Shown here: piece by piece, positions 5,218 to 8,008 of the stretch
Layout: each line of letters begins with the position of its first letter
How positions within the stretch are numbered: position 1 is the stretch's first letter
Assembly (NCBI GenBank): GCA_028287415.1
Contig: JAQBPS010000605.1
Location: 1 to 8,008 of the forward strand
Direction of reading: 5' to 3'
From: Bacillota bacterium
Lineage (GTDB): Bacteria; Bacillota; Sulfobacillia; Symbiobacteriales; Symbiobacteriaceae
Length of the DNA: 8,008 bases
Notes under the pieces: generated by a model
Seen by the model: only the letters and a program-made list of their open reading frames with translations
Databases searched by the model: none
Told to the model about the DNA's origin: nothing
Program-made: the position numbers and the translations under genes

Positions 5218-6366
5218 TTACCGGCCCAGGTGCTTCCTGAGGACTTCATCCACCGCCGAGTAGGGGTCAGTGCTGCGATCGGCCACGGCATTTGTCAGCC
5301 GCTCCAGATCGCCCGCGCTGCCTGCCCGCTCCATCATGATGCGGACCACCCGTGCAGTGATCAGCTCCCTGAGCTTGGCCGCGGCATCCCGGTGCTTTAG
5401 CTGTTCCCAGCGCCCTGTCTCCCGCAGGAACTGGAGGTGCTCGTTCATGCGCTCGACCAGGGCCTCCACGCCCTGGTCATCCTTGGCCACCGTCTTGGTG
5501 ACCGGCGGCCGCCACGAAATGTCGCCGGGGTTGGCAGTGCCGTGCCGCTCGGCAGCGTGGGCGGACGCACTGCGCGGGCTGTCGGCGGTACCTGCCGCCT
5601 CTTCCGCGCTGTGGTGCCCGGCCCGATCGAGCCGCTGCATGGCAGCTGCACCGGGCTGGGGGCCGCCGGCGCCCGCTCCCGCTCCCGCATCGGCCGGCCA
5701 CCGGTTGATGCCGCCCTCGCCCATGTGACCCAGGTCAAGCATCATCTCAATCTCCATGACGGTACGGTCTGCGCCGTCCCGGTCCGCCTTGTTGACGCCG
5801 AACACGTCGCCAATCTCCAGAATGCCGGCCTTGATCGCCTGAACGTCGTCGCCCATGCCGGGGATTAGCACCACGCACGTCGTGTGGGCGAGTCCCATGA
5901 TCTCGACTTCGGACTGGCCGGCGCCCACCGTTTCAACGATGATCACGTCAAAGCCGAAGGCGTCCAGCAGGCTGACCACGTCGCCGGTGGCGATGGAGAT
6001 GCCGCCCAGGTGGCCCCGGGAGGCCAGGGAGCGCATGAAGACGCCCGGGTCGGCCAGGGTGCGCTGCATACGGATGCGGTCACCCAGGATCGCCCCGCCG
6101 GAAAACGGGCTTGTGGGGTCGACGGCAACGATGCCGACCGACTTGCCCAGTTTGCGGAACCGGGCGGCCACCCGGTCCACCAGGGTCGACTTGCCCGCCC
6201 CGGGCGGGCCGGTGATGCCGATCACGTGCGCCCGCCCCGTGTCTGGGAAGGTGGCGCGTACGAGCTCTGCGGCCTCGGGCGTCCCGTTCTCCACCCAGGT
6301 GATCGCTCGGGCGAGGGCGCGGCGGTCGCCGTTTTTGAACCGTTCGAGTAAGGTGGTTATGTCCAA
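5218..6366 (-). CDS. meaB: MeaB/ArgK-type GTPase, B12-mutase chaperone, with a low-complexity insertion
   Basis: This is a G3E-type P-loop GTPase that gates adenosylcobalamin delivery to methylmalonyl-CoA mutase-type enzymes and protects them from inactivation. Walker A is GPPGAGKS at 53-60; VDPTSPFSGGAILGDR is at 82-97, the ETVGAGQSE switch motif at 145-153, and the guanine-specificity motif NKAD at 192-195. The C-terminal helices (about 296-382) match the dimerisation part of the family. Between EMMLDLG (about 213) and WRPPVTKTVA (about 285) there are some 70 residues rich in Gly, Ala, His and Pro where relatives have a short loop, so the protein is 382 residues instead of about 310-330. 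The start is TTG at 6366, supported by GAGGTGA 7 bases upstream and the family N-terminus (LLERFKNGDRRALARAIT). It follows the mutase small subunit after a repeat-filled gap. Identification is secure; the role of the insertion is unknown. Confidence 0.93.
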   Translation of the reverse strand: MDITTLLERFKNGDRRALARAITWVENGTPEAAELVRATFPDTGRAHVIGITGPPGAGKSTLVDRVAARFRKLGKSVGIVAVDPTSPFSGGAILGDRIRMQRTLADPGVFMRSLASRGHLGGISIATGDVVSLLDAFGFDVIIVETVGAGQSEVEIMGLAHTTCVVLIPGMGDDVQAIKAGILEIGDVFGVNKADRDGADRTVMEIEMMLDLGHMGEGGINRWPADAGAGAGAGGPQPGAAAMQRLDRAGHHSAEEAAGTADSPRSASAHAAERHGTANPGDISWRPPVTKTVAKDDQGVEALVERMNEHLQFLRETGRWEQLKHRDAAAKLRELITARVVRIMMERAGSAGDLERLTNAVADRSTDPYSAVDEVLRKHLGR

Positions 6367-6373
6367 CTGGGTG

Positions 6374-6381
6374 TCACCTCT
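6374..6381 (-). promoter_or_regulatory. Ribosome binding site supporting the TTG start of meaB
   Basis: AGAGGTGA on the minus strand, 7 bases before TTG 6366; it is a near-complete match to the anti-Shine-Dalgarno sequence. No ATG or GTG in this frame gives a better-placed start, so the rare TTG is likely real. Confidence 0.7.
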
Positions 6382-6396
6382 TGCGTTGGGAGAAGC

Positions 6397-6402
6397 ATTA
6401 TA
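6397..6402 (-). promoter_or_regulatory. Perfect TATAAT box, candidate meaB promoter
   Basis: TATAAT on the minus strand, 30 bases before the meaB start, would place transcription start near 6390 and leave a short leader containing the ribosome binding site. The -35 region (about 6419-6426) falls inside the left arm of the inverted repeat and does not resemble TTGACA. No extended -10 TG is present, so the strength of this promoter is uncertain. Confidence 0.4.
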
Positions 6403-6404
6403 TT

Positions 6405-6577
6405 GACGCGGATTTGCGGAGTACGCGGATTTCGGGAAAGGGACATTTTATGGCCACGGATTTCACAGGTTTCACAGATTTTACATCCAAACACAGATTA
6501 CCGGGCGATCCTGTTTCTATATTTTTATTGTGATAATCTGCGTATCTTAAAATCCGCGCCGTCCGTAAATCCGCATC
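6405..6577. repeat. Repeat element with 28-bp inverted ends and GGATTT/CACAGATT words
   Basis: The 221-bp gap between the mutase small subunit and meaB is much richer in A+T than its surroundings. Its outer parts are inverted copies: 6405-6432 and the reverse complement of 6550-6577 agree at 23 of 28 positions. Inside are further short copies: CGCGGATTT twice at the left, then CACGGATTT, CACAGGTTT, CACAGATTT and CACAGATTA (6455-6500), and GCAGATTA on the other strand near 6534-6541. No transposase or convincing reading frame is present. This kind of degenerate 'CACAGATT/GCGGATTT' array resembles dispersed intergenic repeats seen in other bacterial genomes. Whether it is mobile, a folded RNA or a relic cannot be decided here. 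Confidence 0.6.
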
Positions 6578-6587
6578 CAGATAAAAA

Positions 6588-6986
6588 CTAAACCCGTTTT
6601 ACATTCTCGCGAGTAAACCGAATGATCTCATCCAGGTCGGCGCCCGGGCCAAAGACCTCAGCCACGCCCGCGGCCTTCAGCGTTGGGATGTCCTCCTCCG
6701 GGATCACCCCGCCGGCGAGGACGAGGAGGTCGTCCACCCCCTGTGCCTTCAGGATCTCGACCAGCTGGGGGACGAGTGTGGCGTGGGCGCCCGCCAGGGA
6801 GGAGACGGCCAGCACATCCACATCTTCCTGGATGGCCGCCTCCGCCACCTGCTCGGGGCGCTGGTAGATACCGGTGTAGATCACTTCAAATCCGGCGTCC
6901 CGGTAGGCCCGCGCAACCACCTTGGCGCCCCTGTCGTGGGCGTCAAGGCCAAGCTTCGCCACCAGGACTCGCAGCTTGCGTTCCAT
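6588..6986 (-). CDS. mcmA2: Acyl-CoA mutase small subunit, cobalamin-binding (methylmalonyl-CoA mutase C-terminal domain type)
   Basis: This is a stand-alone B12-binding domain of 132 residues with a Rossmann-like fold. The base-off/His-on signature D15-A-H17-D-R-G20 supplies the cobalt-ligating His17; K11 and D15 are the residues of the ligand triad conserved in methylmalonyl-CoA mutases (AKxGxDxHDRG). The SSL motif (about 62-64) and AGGVIPEED (about 91-99) line the nucleotide tail as in the family. Alone it has no catalytic activity; it pairs with the large subunit encoded 56 bp upstream to isomerise an acyl-CoA such as (R)-methylmalonyl-CoA to succinyl-CoA. Isobutyryl-CoA mutase small subunits look very similar, so the substrate name is provisional. 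ATG 6986 has GAGGGGG 10 bases upstream. Its stop abuts the repeat-filled gap before meaB. Confidence 0.92.
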   Translation of the reverse strand: MERKLRVLVAKLGLDAHDRGAKVVARAYRDAGFEVIYTGIYQRPEQVAEAAIQEDVDVLAVSSLAGAHATLVPQLVEILKAQGVDDLLVLAGGVIPEEDIPTLKAAGVAEVFGPGADLDEIIRFTRENVKRV

Positions 6987-7042
6987 GTTGTGTATCCCCC
7001 TCGATGATTGCCGGACGAAGTCCGAACGCAGGCAGCGGGTAC

Positions 7043-8008
<966 letters not shown>

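Noticed and set aside
5445..5738. A frameshift as the cause of the odd MeaB segment
   Set aside because: The alternative minus-strand frame gives an Arg/Pro-rich product without MeaB motifs, and the main frame rejoins the conserved C-terminus without any stop.
6403..6591. A 62-codon plus-strand frame across the AT-richer gap
   Set aside because: It is made almost wholly of the repeat words and their inverted copies, has no ribosome binding site, and resembles no protein I know.

Overview
The window comes from a GC-rich bacterial chromosome. Strong AGGAGG-type ribosome binding sites, a Bacillus-like MccA/MccB enzyme pair and a two-subunit B12 mutase suggest a high-GC Firmicute; Symbiobacterium-like is my best guess, unconfirmed by any search. 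All the large genes lie on the minus strand, so transcription runs from right to left. One small regulator gene lies on the plus strand in the middle.

Right half (8008 down to about 4000): a coenzyme-B12 acyl-CoA mutase locus. It holds the 3' part of the mutase large (catalytic) subunit, the small B12-binding subunit, a gap of about 220 bp filled by an unusual AT-richer repeat, the MeaB-type GTPase chaperone, and a short-chain acyl-CoA dehydrogenase. MeaB carries a low-complexity insertion of about 65-70 residues. It starts at TTG and may have its own promoter, whose TATAAT box touches the edge of the repeat. An 18-bp palindrome resembling a TetR-family operator lies just upstream of the dehydrogenase.

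Middle (about 4000 to 3400): a 69-residue MerR/excisionase-like DNA-binding protein on the plus strand, convergent with the dehydrogenase. It is followed leftward by a GC-rich hairpin, a doubtful 29-residue membrane peptide on the minus strand, and a strong symmetric intrinsic terminator.

Left half (about 3420 down to 1): a tightly packed operon behind a plausible sigma-A promoter. It encodes a cytoplasmic glycerophosphodiester phosphodiesterase, MccA (cystathionine beta-synthase of the O-acetylserine type), MccB (cystathionine/homocysteine gamma-lyase) and a GNAT acetyltransferase cut by the window edge. Intergenic gaps are 21, 3 and 11 bp.

The two halves can be linked metabolically by inference. 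Cleavage of cystathionine by MccB gives cysteine and 2-oxobutyrate. 2-oxobutyrate can become propionyl-CoA, which enters central metabolism through methylmalonyl-CoA and a B12 mutase. No RNA gene, CRISPR array, transposase or clearly new multi-gene system was found. The least ordinary items are the MeaB insertion, the repeat inside the mutase cluster, and the palindrome ahead of the dehydrogenase.
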